Assembly: GCA_000434295.1 (NCBI GenBank)
Contig: HF994935.1
Location: 194,804-258,803 of the forward strand
Reading direction: 5' to 3'
DNA: 64,000 nt
DNA from: Acetobacter sp. CAG:977
GTDB taxonomy: Bacteria; Pseudomonadota; Alphaproteobacteria; CAAGCB01; CAG-977
Positions 33,816-42,441 of the stretch are shown here, piece by piece. Position 1 is the first letter of the stretch. Each line of letters opens with the position of its first letter. The notes under the pieces are model-generated. The model was not told where the DNA came from and made no database searches. It was given only the letters and a program-made list of their open reading frames with translations. Both the position numbers and the translations under genes were made by a program.

Positions 33816-34145
33816 TTAAGGCTTTGAAGATTCTTTTTCGGGCTTTTTACCGACGCGGATCCAAAATTCGATTTTTTTCGAAGCTGGATTGATGACGGCA
33901 ATTTTATCGGGTTCGGCGTTATCCGACACGTTCAGACAGATATAATCGCCGCATCCGACGGCATTGTTGATTTTTGCGCCGTGTTCCAGTCCCAGCCAGA
34001 CATTTTCGGCGACGGTTGCGGTACGGGGAAGGATTTTGGGCGTTTTTTTATAAAACAGCAATCCGTAGACGACGCCGCCCATTCCCAAAAAGATTAAAAA
34101 AGTCATGACGCCGATCAAAAGCTTTAAGAAGAAAATTTTATTCAT
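33816..34145 (-). CDS. small membrane-anchored protein, possibly DUF6476-like
   Basis: A 109-residue protein with one N-terminal membrane helix (about 8-32). A short periplasmic domain follows, with TPKILPRTATVAENVWL and a predicted beta segment ending IAVINPASKKIEFWIRVG. The pattern of a LP-x-G-type strand and a final VI...G...I block recalls small alphaproteobacterial membrane proteins of the DUF6476 type, but I cannot confirm this. It is convergent with holC, with 4 bases between the stops. Function unknown. Confidence 0.65.
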   Translation of the reverse strand: MNKIFFLKLLIGVMTFLIFLGMGGVVYGLLFYKKTPKILPRTATVAENVWLGLEHGAKINNAVGCGDYICLNVSDNAEPDKIAVINPASKKIEFWIRVGKKPEKESSKP

Positions 34146-34254
34146 GGAGCCTCGGTTGGGAAGTAAGTTTTTTTATATTTATAGCGTTAAAAGGCGTTTG
34201 GGGCAAACGGGATTTTATATGACAAAAAATACTGTTTTTTGTCCAAAAAACTTC

Positions 34255-34283
34255 TTGCGAAAAGAAACGGATAAAGGTAGGAT
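34255..34283 (+). promoter_or_regulatory. probable promoter of the repeat-protein gene
   Basis: TTGCGA at 34255-34260 and TAGGAT at 34278-34283 are separated by 17 bases, 31 bases before the ATG at 34315. The 169-base gap 34146-34314 shows no other gene. Confidence 0.5.
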
Positions 34284-34314
34284 ATAAGAAAAACATCAGA
34301 AGTAGGAGTTTCTC

Positions 34315-35253
34315 ATGCCGATAGAGCTTTTTCAGACTTCAGCGAAAGAATTTCAAGGTAAAGACGGTGACGTTTCCTTGAAGGATTTGGACAAGGTTCG
34401 CAACATTGAAAAATATTTAAGCGGCGCCGTAGCGGCGATGGGCGGTGCGTCGACGGCGTACGGTGCGTCGAAGAGGGCGGCGTCTTATGCGCGCAAAGCC
34501 GATTTGTCCGAATTTAAAAAAGATACCGATCATACACTGAAAATGATGGGCAAGGTTGAGAACAAGCTGAAAGAAGCGGCATCTTCTTACGATACGAAAA
34601 CGAAGGTTGCTTATGCACTAGGCGGTGCAGAACGGATGCGCGCCGTGATGTTGGGTGCGGCTTCTGTCGTTGCGGGCGTTGCGGGGGCGAACGGCGTTGC
34701 GGGGGCGAACGGTGCCGAACCGATGATGGCGGCTTCTTTGGTTTTGGGAGCCGGAGCGTTTTGCACGTATGTTGACAGCTTTACGGCGGACGGCAAATCC
34801 GAAAACAAGCAGGATTTGCGCGAATACACGCAAATCAAGCATGCTCAGATTGCTTTAAAGAAAATGAAAAAAGCTTTGACGGGTGAACCGACGTATATGG
34901 AACAGGTCGGCAAGCTGTTCGCAGACGGCTACGGTAATCCGGGCGGCATGGTAACGGTTCCTCCTTCAAAGGAAGTTCGTGCTCCTTCGGAAGAGAAAAA
35001 GACGGAAGGAAAGTCGTCGTATTGGCAGGAAGTCAAGCGTTTGATTGCTGAAGGTTACGGCAATCCGGGCGGTATGGTAACGGTTCCGATGTCCAAAGAC
35101 GAAGTTAAGGCGGACGCGGCGCCGAAACCCGCCGAAAATAAAGGAAAGGCGTCGTCTTACAAAGAGGAAGTAACGAAGCTGTATGCGAATTTCGGTAATC
35201 CGAGCGGCGGTTTCGTTCACAATGCTTTGGCGGGTAAAAAGCGCAGCCGCTGA
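34315..35253 (+). CDS. unknown protein with three C-terminal GNPGG repeats
   Basis: I do not recognise a family. The 312-residue, basic protein has an N-terminal helical section (about 10-100). A hydrophobic, Gly/Ala-rich stretch with a small duplication (GVAGAN twice, 121-132) follows at about 105-155, which could be one or two membrane segments. It ends in three copies of a 26-residue unit: Y..EV..L...GYGNPGGMVTVP-SK at 194-219 and 236-261, and a degenerate copy at 282-303. The copies are also similar at DNA level. There is no signal peptide. It has its own promoter and terminator. The repeats may be docking motifs. Confidence 0.75.
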   Translation: MPIELFQTSAKEFQGKDGDVSLKDLDKVRNIEKYLSGAVAAMGGASTAYGASKRAASYARKADLSEFKKDTDHTLKMMGKVENKLKEAASSYDTKTKVAYALGGAERMRAVMLGAASVVAGVAGANGVAGANGAEPMMAASLVLGAGAFCTYVDSFTADGKSENKQDLREYTQIKHAQIALKKMKKALTGEPTYMEQVGKLFADGYGNPGGMVTVPPSKEVRAPSEEKKTEGKSSYWQEVKRLIAEGYGNPGGMVTVPMSKDEVKADAAPKPAENKGKASSYKEEVTKLYANFGNPSGGFVHNALAGKKRSR

Positions 35254-35266
35254 TAAGGAAAACAGG

Positions 35267-35295
35267 AAAAGCCCCGCTTTCAAACGGGGCTTTTT
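35267..35295 (+). terminator. terminator of the repeat-protein gene
   Basis: Hairpin AAAAGCCCCG, eight-base loop, CGGGGCTTTTT, just behind the stop at 35253. Classical rho-independent form. Confidence 0.88.
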
Positions 35296-35438
35296 CTTTA
35301 AGCGGTTATGTATTTTGTGTGTTTGAAATTATAAGTTGATATGCTATTAATGTTTTGAAATGTTGCGGAAACGAAAACGATAGAATATTTCGGACAGTAT
35401 TTCAAAGTTGCTTTATTTTATAAATTAAGGGGTAAGTT

Positions 35439-37517
35439 ATGGCAAAATTTTCCGATTTGGTAAAAGCATCCGTTTTTTCTTGTGCAGACGGTTTTGACAA
35501 ACTTACGCCTGAAATTTCCGTTATTTTGCCTACGTTTAAACGCGGTGACAACGGTTTGTTTCAAAAAAGCGTTGATTCGCTGTTAGCTCAAACGTTTAAA
35601 AATTTTGAATTGATTATTATTGACGACGGCTCATCAGATTCGACGGCTGAACATATCAAAAAATATATGTCTGAAGACGCACGTGTTGCAGTTATCAGAC
35701 ACCCTGAAAATATAGGGTTGCCGGCCGTGTCTCAGGACGAAGGTTTTTTGCGTTCGCGAGGGGCTTTTTATTTTTATGCGTTTGATGATAATGAATATGA
35801 TGTTTCGGCAATGGAAACTCTGCTGAAGTTTTTAGAGGAGAATCCGGATTTAAAAGCAGTTTACGGTGCTTCTGAATTTGTTTTGCCAAACGGAAATGTT
35901 TCTTTGATCGGTGACGAAGATCTGGATTTGGACAGACTGTTTACACTGAATTACATTCCGAATTCACCTGTCCTCATGCGCCGAGAGTTGATTGACGAAA
36001 TCGGTTTTTATGATCCGCATATTTCTATGGTGCGTTTATGCGATTGGGATTTGTGGTGTCGTATTGCACGAAAATATCCTGTCGGACGCGTCGATAAAAC
36101 GCTTGTCAAAGAACTTTCTTTGTCTTTGCCGGACAGTCTTGCAAATTCTTATCCGCTAAGCAAAGCCGCCGTCAGAGAACGAATGTTCACGGATCGTAAC
36201 GACAGGCTGAAGCCTGAATCTATTTTTGACATGGAAATAGATGATATTTCTCCGCGCCTGTCAAAACGATCTCAAGAAGAAATAAAAGAAATAGCCGAAA
36301 CAAAGTTTTCTCGATTTTTTTGGAGCAAAAAACAATATTCTGTGCCGGAACAAAGCGGAAAATATTTATTGGCAGTCGTAAATTGTATAGAAGCATCCGT
36401 TGATATGTTTTTTTCATCGCATGATACGAATGTTATCGTTTTAAACGAACTTTCTTTGGCTGAAGAGATGGCATATCACTTAAAAAATGCGTCTGCAGTC
36501 GTATTTTGCCGTTATGTTTCCGAAAACTATTTAACGTATGCGGAAGCATGCCGCCGTGCGGGGACTCCTTACTATTACTGTACGGATGAGAATTTTTTTG
36601 ATTTGGGAATGATGTCTTTTTCTCATGATTTAAAATATTTTCTGGACAGAGCGTCGGGAATTATGGTTTCGACAGCTCCGTTGCAAAAGTATTTTGAGGA
36701 AAGAGGCTTTTCCGAGATTCAAAGAGTTGTTCCCGTTGTTTTTCGAAAATCAGAAACGTTTCTTGACGACGGGCGCTTTAAAAACCCGAAAGAATTAGGT
36801 TTTTTGTATGCCTCAAATATGAGGATGGACGGACTGACAGAATTTCGGGAAGTTTTAAAAGATTTGCGCCGTAAGTATAAAATTCGCTTTTTTATATTTG
36901 ACAGACAACAACAGCATCAAGAAATGACGGCTTTTGCGGAAGCCTGCAAGCAAGATGAAATAGAGGTGAAAATTATAAAAGGGGAACGTTCTTATGACGC
37001 TTTTTTAAATAAATTAAAACCTCTTCCCATTCATTTTATTCTTCATCCCGAAGGGAAAAATGACGAATTTCGTAATAACTGCAAAAACAAGACACTGAAC
37101 TTTATCGCAACGGGGGTGTATGCTTCGGCATTTGTTTTTGTTCCGGATATTTTCCCTTTTTCGCGCGTTCGTGACGAGTACGGCATTACGGGAGCCGTTT
37201 ATAAACAGCCGAAAGATATAGAAGAGCAGATAGAACGCCTTTTGTCGGATAAAGCATATGTTCATGCTTGGTTCAATAAAGAAGTAAGCTTGTGCGAAAA
37301 AGAAATGAATCCTGAAACTAATGACAGATTGTTTTTAAAGCTTTTAGAGGCTTCACCGTCAAAAAGAAAAACGGTACAGATACAATTTAAAGACCGTTTC
37401 GAAGTTTTTCTGTATTCGCTTCTTACGCTGTTCAGTCTTGGAAAGTTGCATAAGAAACTGAAAAAAAAGAAAAAAAGCTTAAAGAAAAGGCTGCGTTTTT
37501 TGAAAGCCTGCCGGTAA
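35439..37517 (+). CDS. glycosyltransferase: GT2 domain plus C-terminal GT-B-like region
   Basis: A 692-residue protein. The N-terminal third is a GT-A family 2 domain: ISVILPTFKRG, the FELIIIDDGSSDST motif with catalytic Asp residues, the metal-binding FDDNEYD, and DWDLWCRIA as the acceptor-side motif. Residues about 310-640 form a second part resembling a GT-B transferase, with VVFCRYVSEN, PYYYCTDENFFD and NKTLNFIATGVYASAF near the donor site. The C-terminus is strongly basic (Lys/Arg-rich after about 665). Composition is AT-rich compared with neighbours. AAGGGG precedes the ATG. Probably adds sugars to a surface glycan or protein; substrates unknown. Confidence 0.8.
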   Translation: MAKFSDLVKASVFSCADGFDKLTPEISVILPTFKRGDNGLFQKSVDSLLAQTFKNFELIIIDDGSSDSTAEHIKKYMSEDARVAVIRHPENIGLPAVSQDEGFLRSRGAFYFYAFDDNEYDVSAMETLLKFLEENPDLKAVYGASEFVLPNGNVSLIGDEDLDLDRLFTLNYIPNSPVLMRRELIDEIGFYDPHISMVRLCDWDLWCRIARKYPVGRVDKTLVKELSLSLPDSLANSYPLSKAAVRERMFTDRNDRLKPESIFDMEIDDISPRLSKRSQEEIKEIAETKFSRFFWSKKQYSVPEQSGKYLLAVVNCIEASVDMFFSSHDTNVIVLNELSLAEEMAYHLKNASAVVFCRYVSENYLTYAEACRRAGTPYYYCTDENFFDLGMMSFSHDLKYFLDRASGIMVSTAPLQKYFEERGFSEIQRVVPVVFRKSETFLDDGRFKNPKELGFLYASNMRMDGLTEFREVLKDLRRKYKIRFFIFDRQQQHQEMTAFAEACKQDEIEVKIIKGERSYDAFLNKLKPLPIHFILHPEGKNDEFRNNCKNKTLNFIATGVYASAFVFVPDIFPFSRVRDEYGITGAVYKQPKDIEEQIERLLSDKAYVHAWFNKEVSLCEKEMNPETNDRLFLKLLEASPSKRKTVQIQFKDRFEVFLYSLLTLFSLGKLHKKLKKKKKSLKKRLRFLKACR

Positions 37518-37546
37518 GTCAAAAGCTTGCTTGGGAAGAATATTTC

Positions 37547-38530
37547 ATGTGTGAGCAACAAAAAGGGAATATAATTTTTACGCCTCCGGCTGGCGAAGAA
37601 AATGCCGGAACCAGAGCCGACAAATGGATTTCCGAATGCAGCGATTTGTCCCGCAGTCGTGCGGCGGCACTGATTAACGAGGGCAGAGTTCTTTTAAACG
37701 GAACGCCTTTGATCGCGGCGGATAAAAAAATACGGACGGGCGAAATTTATGAAATCCGTATTCCGGCACCTGTTTCGGCACAACCCGTACCCGAAGATTT
37801 ACCTTTGGACGTCATTTACGAAGACGACGATTTGCTGGTTTTAAACAAAGCCGCAGGAATGGTCGTTCATCCGGCGGCGGGAAATTATGAAGGAACGCTG
37901 GTCAATGCTTTGTTATCCCGTTGCGCGGACAGCCTGTCGGGGATCGGCGGAGTGGCACGTCCGGGGATCGTCCACAGGCTTGACAAGGAGACCAGCGGTT
38001 TGATGGTCGTTGCCAAAAATGATTTTACGCATCAGGGATTGTCGGAACAGTTCGCCGTTCACAGTTTGGAACGTTGTTACAAGGCGTTGGTCTGGGGAAC
38101 GCCGCAACCGTTAAACGGCAGCGTTGAAACATTCATCGGACGCAGTCGGTTCGACCGAAAAAAAATGGCGGTCGTTCGGAATGCGGGCAAACATGCTTTG
38201 ACGAATTATAAAGTCTTGGATATTTTTGCGGGCGGCGCCGTCAGTTTGGTGGAATGCTCTCTCAAGACGGGGCGGACGCATCAGGTGCGCGTGCATATGA
38301 CGCATTTGGGGCATCCTTTGTTGGGAGATGCACTGTACGGCAGAATTCCGAAATCGGCAAAGCAAAAAATGTCGTCCGAGTCGTTTAAGGCAGCTTCTTC
38401 TTTTGCGCGCCAGGCGCTTCATTCATATAAAATGAGCTTTGAACATCCGCGAACGCATAAAACAATGAGCTTTGAGCTTCCTTTGCCCGAAGATATGCAA
38501 CGTTTGGCGGATTTGTTAAAGCAAGAATAA
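37547..38530 (+). CDS. rluD: RluD-family 23S rRNA pseudouridine synthase
   Basis: The 327-residue product has an N-terminal S4 RNA-binding domain (TRADKWISECS...SRSRAAALINEGRV). The RluA-family catalytic domain follows, with GIVHRLDKETSGLMV; Asp146 is the catalytic residue. KTGRTHQVRVHM and GHPLLGDALYG complete the signature. Assignment to RluD rather than RluC rests on the S4 domain plus length and is moderately sure. GGAAG lies about eight bases before the ATG. Confidence 0.9.
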   Translation: MCEQQKGNIIFTPPAGEENAGTRADKWISECSDLSRSRAAALINEGRVLLNGTPLIAADKKIRTGEIYEIRIPAPVSAQPVPEDLPLDVIYEDDDLLVLNKAAGMVVHPAAGNYEGTLVNALLSRCADSLSGIGGVARPGIVHRLDKETSGLMVVAKNDFTHQGLSEQFAVHSLERCYKALVWGTPQPLNGSVETFIGRSRFDRKKMAVVRNAGKHALTNYKVLDIFAGGAVSLVECSLKTGRTHQVRVHMTHLGHPLLGDALYGRIPKSAKQKMSSESFKAASSFARQALHSYKMSFEHPRTHKTMSFELPLPEDMQRLADLLKQE

Positions 38531-38566
38531 CGAAAAAAGCCCGCAAAACTGCAGGCTTTATCGTTA
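38528..38566. terminator. shared terminator between rluD and rpmJ
   Basis: Stem TAACGA...AAGCC against GGCTT...TCGTTA with a central CGC/GCA mismatch. On the minus strand it ends in TTTTTTCG, so it mainly serves rpmJ, and it also lies just behind rluD. Confidence 0.7.
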
Positions 38567-38588
38567 CTGTAATAAGCAAGTCCGCAAA

Positions 38589-38714
38589 TTAGCCCTGGCG
38601 AGCCTTCATGCGCGGGTTCTTCTTATTGATGACGTAAACGCGACCTTTTCTGCGCACGACTTTGCAGTCTTTATCGCGCAGTTTCGCGGATTTCAGGGAA
38701 TTACGAACTTTCAT
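38589..38714 (-). CDS. rpmJ: 50S ribosomal protein L36, zinc-independent type
   Basis: A 41-residue basic protein beginning MKVRNSLKSAKLRDKDCKVV and ending KKNPRMKARQG, the typical alphaproteobacterial L36. Only one Cys (Cys17) remains of the zinc ribbon, so this is the C-minus form that does not bind zinc. GAGG lies nine bases before the ATG. It was too short for simple ORF thresholds but the match is clear. Confidence 0.95.
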   Translation of the reverse strand: MKVRNSLKSAKLRDKDCKVVRRKGRVYVINKKNPRMKARQG

Positions 38715-38831
38715 AACTTAAATCCTCAATCTAGATGCCTTCTTGATGAAGACAGATGACAATACCCAGATTCTCGTGTAATGTCAATGTCTGAAGTACG
38801 ATATTCTTAAAAATATCTTAGGGAGTTTTTG

Positions 38832-39614
38832 ATGTTTAAACCTGTCGCAGCGTCCGTTTTGTTATTTTTGACGGCGGGGTGCGTTTTGTTTACCAATACG
38901 TCTTTGGAAACGGCGGATCAGACTTTATTTAACCAGTCGGCAACAGAATATGATTTGCAACCTCCGCCGCCGGCAACCGTATTTGTCGGTTCCGAAACCG
39001 TTTATCAAAAAAATTATAAAATCAACGAACGCTTGGTCATTAAAAACGGCGAATCCGTCTTGCGCGTCAAAGCATATCGGAAACATAATTACATACATGC
39101 CAAAATGCGCTTGGAACAAGAACTGATCTTAAAATCCAAAATCGAAGATTTTAAAATCAAACCGAAAGAATATCCGATCTACGGCATCTTAAATATGCGC
39201 GGCGAAACGTTTTTCGTTTTCGTCATTGATGCCAAAATGCGTTTTGTGACAAATTTGGACGGTGTCGTTCAACCGATTTTGCTTTACCATTCTTTGAAAT
39301 CGCCCGAAAACAGGGTCAATATTATTTCTGATCCCATTTCCGTGTCGCCCAAAGGTGCTTATCTGACCCGTATCATGTCGTTTAGAGAAGAAAAAATACC
39401 TTCAACCGATTACGAAATTATCTATGAAGGAATCAAAGACGGCAAAATTACCCTGTTTTATAAGTATGCCGTTCCGGGAACGAACGGCGGGAAAGGATCG
39501 TTTGATACTTATACGTATCCTTTAAATACGACGATGCTGTCTTTAAAAGGCGTTTTATTCCGCGTATTGCGGGCAGACAACGAACAAATCGAACTTTTAC
39601 CCGTACAGGATTAA
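38832..39614 (+). CDS. putative lipoprotein of unknown function
   Basis: A 260-residue protein with a type II signal peptide; the lipobox is FLTAGC with Cys17 lipidated. The mature part is beta-rich, with no family I recognise. The ATG at 38832 has GGGAG six bases before it; a TTG just upstream is in frame but unlikely. It stands alone with a strong terminator behind it. An outer-membrane or periplasmic location follows from the lipobox; no function is inferred. Confidence 0.78.
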   Translation: MFKPVAASVLLFLTAGCVLFTNTSLETADQTLFNQSATEYDLQPPPPATVFVGSETVYQKNYKINERLVIKNGESVLRVKAYRKHNYIHAKMRLEQELILKSKIEDFKIKPKEYPIYGILNMRGETFFVFVIDAKMRFVTNLDGVVQPILLYHSLKSPENRVNIISDPISVSPKGAYLTRIMSFREEKIPSTDYEIIYEGIKDGKITLFYKYAVPGTNGGKGSFDTYTYPLNTTMLSLKGVLFRVLRADNEQIELLPVQD

Positions 39615-39642
39615 TCGGTAGGCGGGTGAACGTTCAATATTG

Positions 39643-39675
39643 AAAAAAGCGGCTTTGTTATAAGGCCGCTTTTTT
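39643..39675 (+). terminator. terminator of the lipoprotein gene
   Basis: AAAAAAGCGGC, eleven-base loop, GCCGCTTTTTT. Strong rho-independent terminator. Confidence 0.88.
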
Positions 39676-39698
39676 AATACGGGGTATTTAGGAAACAT

Positions 39699-39733
39699 AA
39701 AAAAGGGAGCGATAAATTCGCTCCCTTTTTTAT
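39699..39733 (-). terminator. terminator of glgP
   Basis: AAAAAGGGAGCGA and TCGCTCCCTTTTT around a six-base loop, T-rich on both strands, 15 bases beyond the glgP stop. It forms a back-to-back pair with the lipoprotein terminator. Confidence 0.88.
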
Positions 39734-39747
39734 TTTGTCGCAGGATA

Positions 39748-42219
39748 TTACAGAACGGGTTTGACGTCCCAGATATCTTTGGCATATTCGGCGATCGTGC
39801 GGTCGCTTGAGAACTTGCCCGAGCGGGCGACGTTCAGGATGGCTTTTTCGCCCCAAGCAGCCTTGTTCAGGAAGTCTTTGCCGACTTTTGCCTGAATGTC
39901 GATATAAGAACCGAGATCCGCCAGCAACAAATAATAGTCCGACGTCATGATGTTCTGGAAGATGGGCTTGAAGATGCCCTGTTCCGTCACCGAGAACATA
40001 TTAGAGGACAAAGCGTCCATGATACGGCGGATGCGAACGTCCGAATTGTATAAATCCCAAGGCTTATGAGAGCCTTCTTCATGGATTTTTTTAACTTCGG
40101 GCGTTGTTAATCCGAACAGATAGAAGTTTTCATGGCCGACTTCGTCACGGATTTCGATGTTGGCGCCGTCCAAAGTTCCGACGGTCAAGGCGCCGTTTAA
40201 CGCGAACTTCATGTTCCCCGTACCGGAAGCTTCAAATCCGGCGGTGGAAATTTGTTCGGAAACATCGGCGGCGGGGAAGACCCGTTCGGCGATGGATACC
40301 TTGTAATCCGGGATAAAGACGACTTTCATCTGATCTTTGACTTTGGGATTGTTGTTCACGACATTCGAGATGTTATTGAACAATTTAATGACCAGTTTTG
40401 CAAAGTCGTAGGAAGGAGCCGCTTTTCCGCCCAAAATGAACGTGCGCGGAGAAGGCAGGGTTAATCCGTCTTCGGTAATCAACAGGTAATTGTAGATGAT
40501 GTTCAGCGCGTTTAACAACTGACGCTTATATTCATGCATACGTTTAACCTGCACGTCGAACATGGAATTCGTATCGACGATATTTCCCGTGGTTTGCAGG
40601 ATGATTTTTGCCAAACGTTCTTTGTTGTCTTTTTTGATGCGGAAGAAATTGCGGACGAATTCGGAATCCGTGGCATAGGGTTCCAGCTTTTTCAGATCCG
40701 TCAGCTTTGTAATCCACGAATCGCCGATTTTGGACGTGATTAAGTCTGCCAATTCGGGGTTGGCGCTCAACAGCCAACGGCGCGGCGTAATGCCGTTTGT
40801 TTTGTTGTTGAAGCGTTCCGGCCACATTTCGTAGAAGTCCGGAGCCAAAGTTTTTTTGACCAATTCCGAATGGATGGCAGCGACGCCGTTGATGGAATGA
40901 GAACCGACAATTGCCAGATTACCCATACGGACTTTCTTTTCCGGACCTTCTTCGATGATGGACATGCGGCGCATTTTTTCAACGTTGCCCGGATAGAGTT
41001 TTCCGACTTTTTTCATCAGGTGGTCATTGATGTCATAGATAATGACCATGTGCCTGGGCACGACTTTTTCCAGCAGTTTGACGGGCCAACGTTCAAGAGC
41101 TTCGGGCAACAGGGTGTGGTTTGTGTAGCCCATGGTTTTTTCCGTGATTTCCCAAGACGTATCCCAATCGAGACCGTGGACGTCCATCAAGACGCGCATC
41201 AGTTCGGCGATAGCCAAAGTCGGATGCGTATCGTTGAGTTGGATGGCTGCTTTTTCGGGCAGTTTGCGCAGATCCGTGTTTGTTTCCAGGAAGCGGCGCA
41301 TAATATCGCTGATGGCGCAGGATACGAAGAAGTACTGTTGCATCAGACGCAATTCCTTACCGGCTTCGACGGCGTCGGAGGGGTAAAGGACTTTGGAGAT
41401 TGTTTCGGATTTGATTTTCTTTTCAACGGCTTTGATATAACCGCCTTCGTTAAAGGTTTTGATATCCAGTTCGTCGGAAGATCTGGCCGAGAACAAACGC
41501 AAATAGTTGACGGTTTTTCCGCCGTAACCGACGATGGGCATGTCATAGGGAACGCCGATGATGGATTCGGCATCGACCCATCTGGGATTTCTTTTTCCGT
41601 TAACGTCTTCATAGACGACGCGTCCGTACATGGGGACGCGGCAAGCGCGGTCGCCGCGTTCGATTTGCCACGGGGAGGAACGGTCGAGCCAAGAATCGGC
41701 GCGTTCTTTTTGATAACCGTTTTCAAAATACTGTTTGAACAAACCGAACTGATAATTGATGCCGTAACCGTATCCGGGCAGACCGAGCGTTGCCATGGAA
41801 TCGATAAAGCAGGCGGCCAATCGTCCCAAGCCGCCGTTTCCCAAAGCGGGATCGTATTCGCAATCGATGACGTCACGCAGGGGGATGGGGTTATCGAGCT
41901 TAACCTGATCGATCAGGTCATGGATGCCCAGATTGTCGAGGTTGTTGACCAAAGAGCGCCCCAACAGGTATTCAACGGACAGGTAATAGACTCTTTTGGG
42001 GTCGACTTTTGAGTATCTGGCGGCGGTTTCGAACATTTGATCCGTTGCGATTTCGCGAACGGCCAGAGCCAAAGCCGTGAACAAATCGTCCTTAGAGGCT
42101 TCCGAGACCTGTTTGCACAAATCATACTTTAGCAGGCGTTCCATTTTTTCGGCGATGACCTCGGCGGTCACTTCCTTACGAATGGCGGTAGGCTTAGTTT
42201 CGGTCGCTTTTTTCGTCAC
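39748..42219 (-). CDS. glgP: glycogen/alpha-glucan phosphorylase
   Basis: Releases glucose-1-phosphate from glycogen. The 823-residue product shows YYLSVEYLLGRSL, GNGGLGRLAACFIDS, NDTHPTLAIAELMR and the PLP-binding EASGTGNMKFALNG, whose Lys holds the cofactor. The GTG at 42219 is chosen because GGAGG lies nine bases upstream; the open frame continues 54 codons further but that extension has no family similarity. No other glycogen genes are in the window. It is transcribed divergently from the TraA-like helicase gene. Confidence 0.94.
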   Translation of the reverse strand: MTKKATETKPTAIRKEVTAEVIAEKMERLLKYDLCKQVSEASKDDLFTALALAVREIATDQMFETAARYSKVDPKRVYYLSVEYLLGRSLVNNLDNLGIHDLIDQVKLDNPIPLRDVIDCEYDPALGNGGLGRLAACFIDSMATLGLPGYGYGINYQFGLFKQYFENGYQKERADSWLDRSSPWQIERGDRACRVPMYGRVVYEDVNGKRNPRWVDAESIIGVPYDMPIVGYGGKTVNYLRLFSARSSDELDIKTFNEGGYIKAVEKKIKSETISKVLYPSDAVEAGKELRLMQQYFFVSCAISDIMRRFLETNTDLRKLPEKAAIQLNDTHPTLAIAELMRVLMDVHGLDWDTSWEITEKTMGYTNHTLLPEALERWPVKLLEKVVPRHMVIIYDINDHLMKKVGKLYPGNVEKMRRMSIIEEGPEKKVRMGNLAIVGSHSINGVAAIHSELVKKTLAPDFYEMWPERFNNKTNGITPRRWLLSANPELADLITSKIGDSWITKLTDLKKLEPYATDSEFVRNFFRIKKDNKERLAKIILQTTGNIVDTNSMFDVQVKRMHEYKRQLLNALNIIYNYLLITEDGLTLPSPRTFILGGKAAPSYDFAKLVIKLFNNISNVVNNNPKVKDQMKVVFIPDYKVSIAERVFPAADVSEQISTAGFEASGTGNMKFALNGALTVGTLDGANIEIRDEVGHENFYLFGLTTPEVKKIHEEGSHKPWDLYNSDVRIRRIMDALSSNMFSVTEQGIFKPIFQNIMTSDYYLLLADLGSYIDIQAKVGKDFLNKAAWGEKAILNVARSGKFSSDRTIAEYAKDIWDVKPVL

Positions 42220-42355
42220 TTTTACAGTCCTCCGTGATGTGAGAAAAATACTTTTGTACGGGTTGCATATCACAGTTTGCCCGATAAAGTAAGAAAAAAA
42301 TAAAACGGAAAGCGGGAAAACCCGTTGATTACAGGAGCATTTTTTCAAAAAAACA

Positions 42356-42386
42356 TTGATTTTTCGTCTAAAATCGTCCATAAAAT
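42356..42386 (+). promoter_or_regulatory. possible promoter of the helicase gene
   Basis: TTGATT at 42356-42361 and an A/T-rich CATAAAAT at 42379-42386 lie 17 bases apart in the 222-base divergent gap between glgP and the helicase gene. The rest of the gap shows no gene or RNA I can support. Confidence 0.4.
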
Positions 42387-42441
42387 AGAGCGGTCGCTTT
42401 TGGCAAAGAACGCTGTGATCAACGTGTTAAGGAGACCTTTT

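Noticed and set aside
42220..42381. 54-residue N-terminal extension of glycogen phosphorylase
   Set aside because: It has no family similarity and lies upstream of a GGAGG plus GTG start; treated as untranslated.
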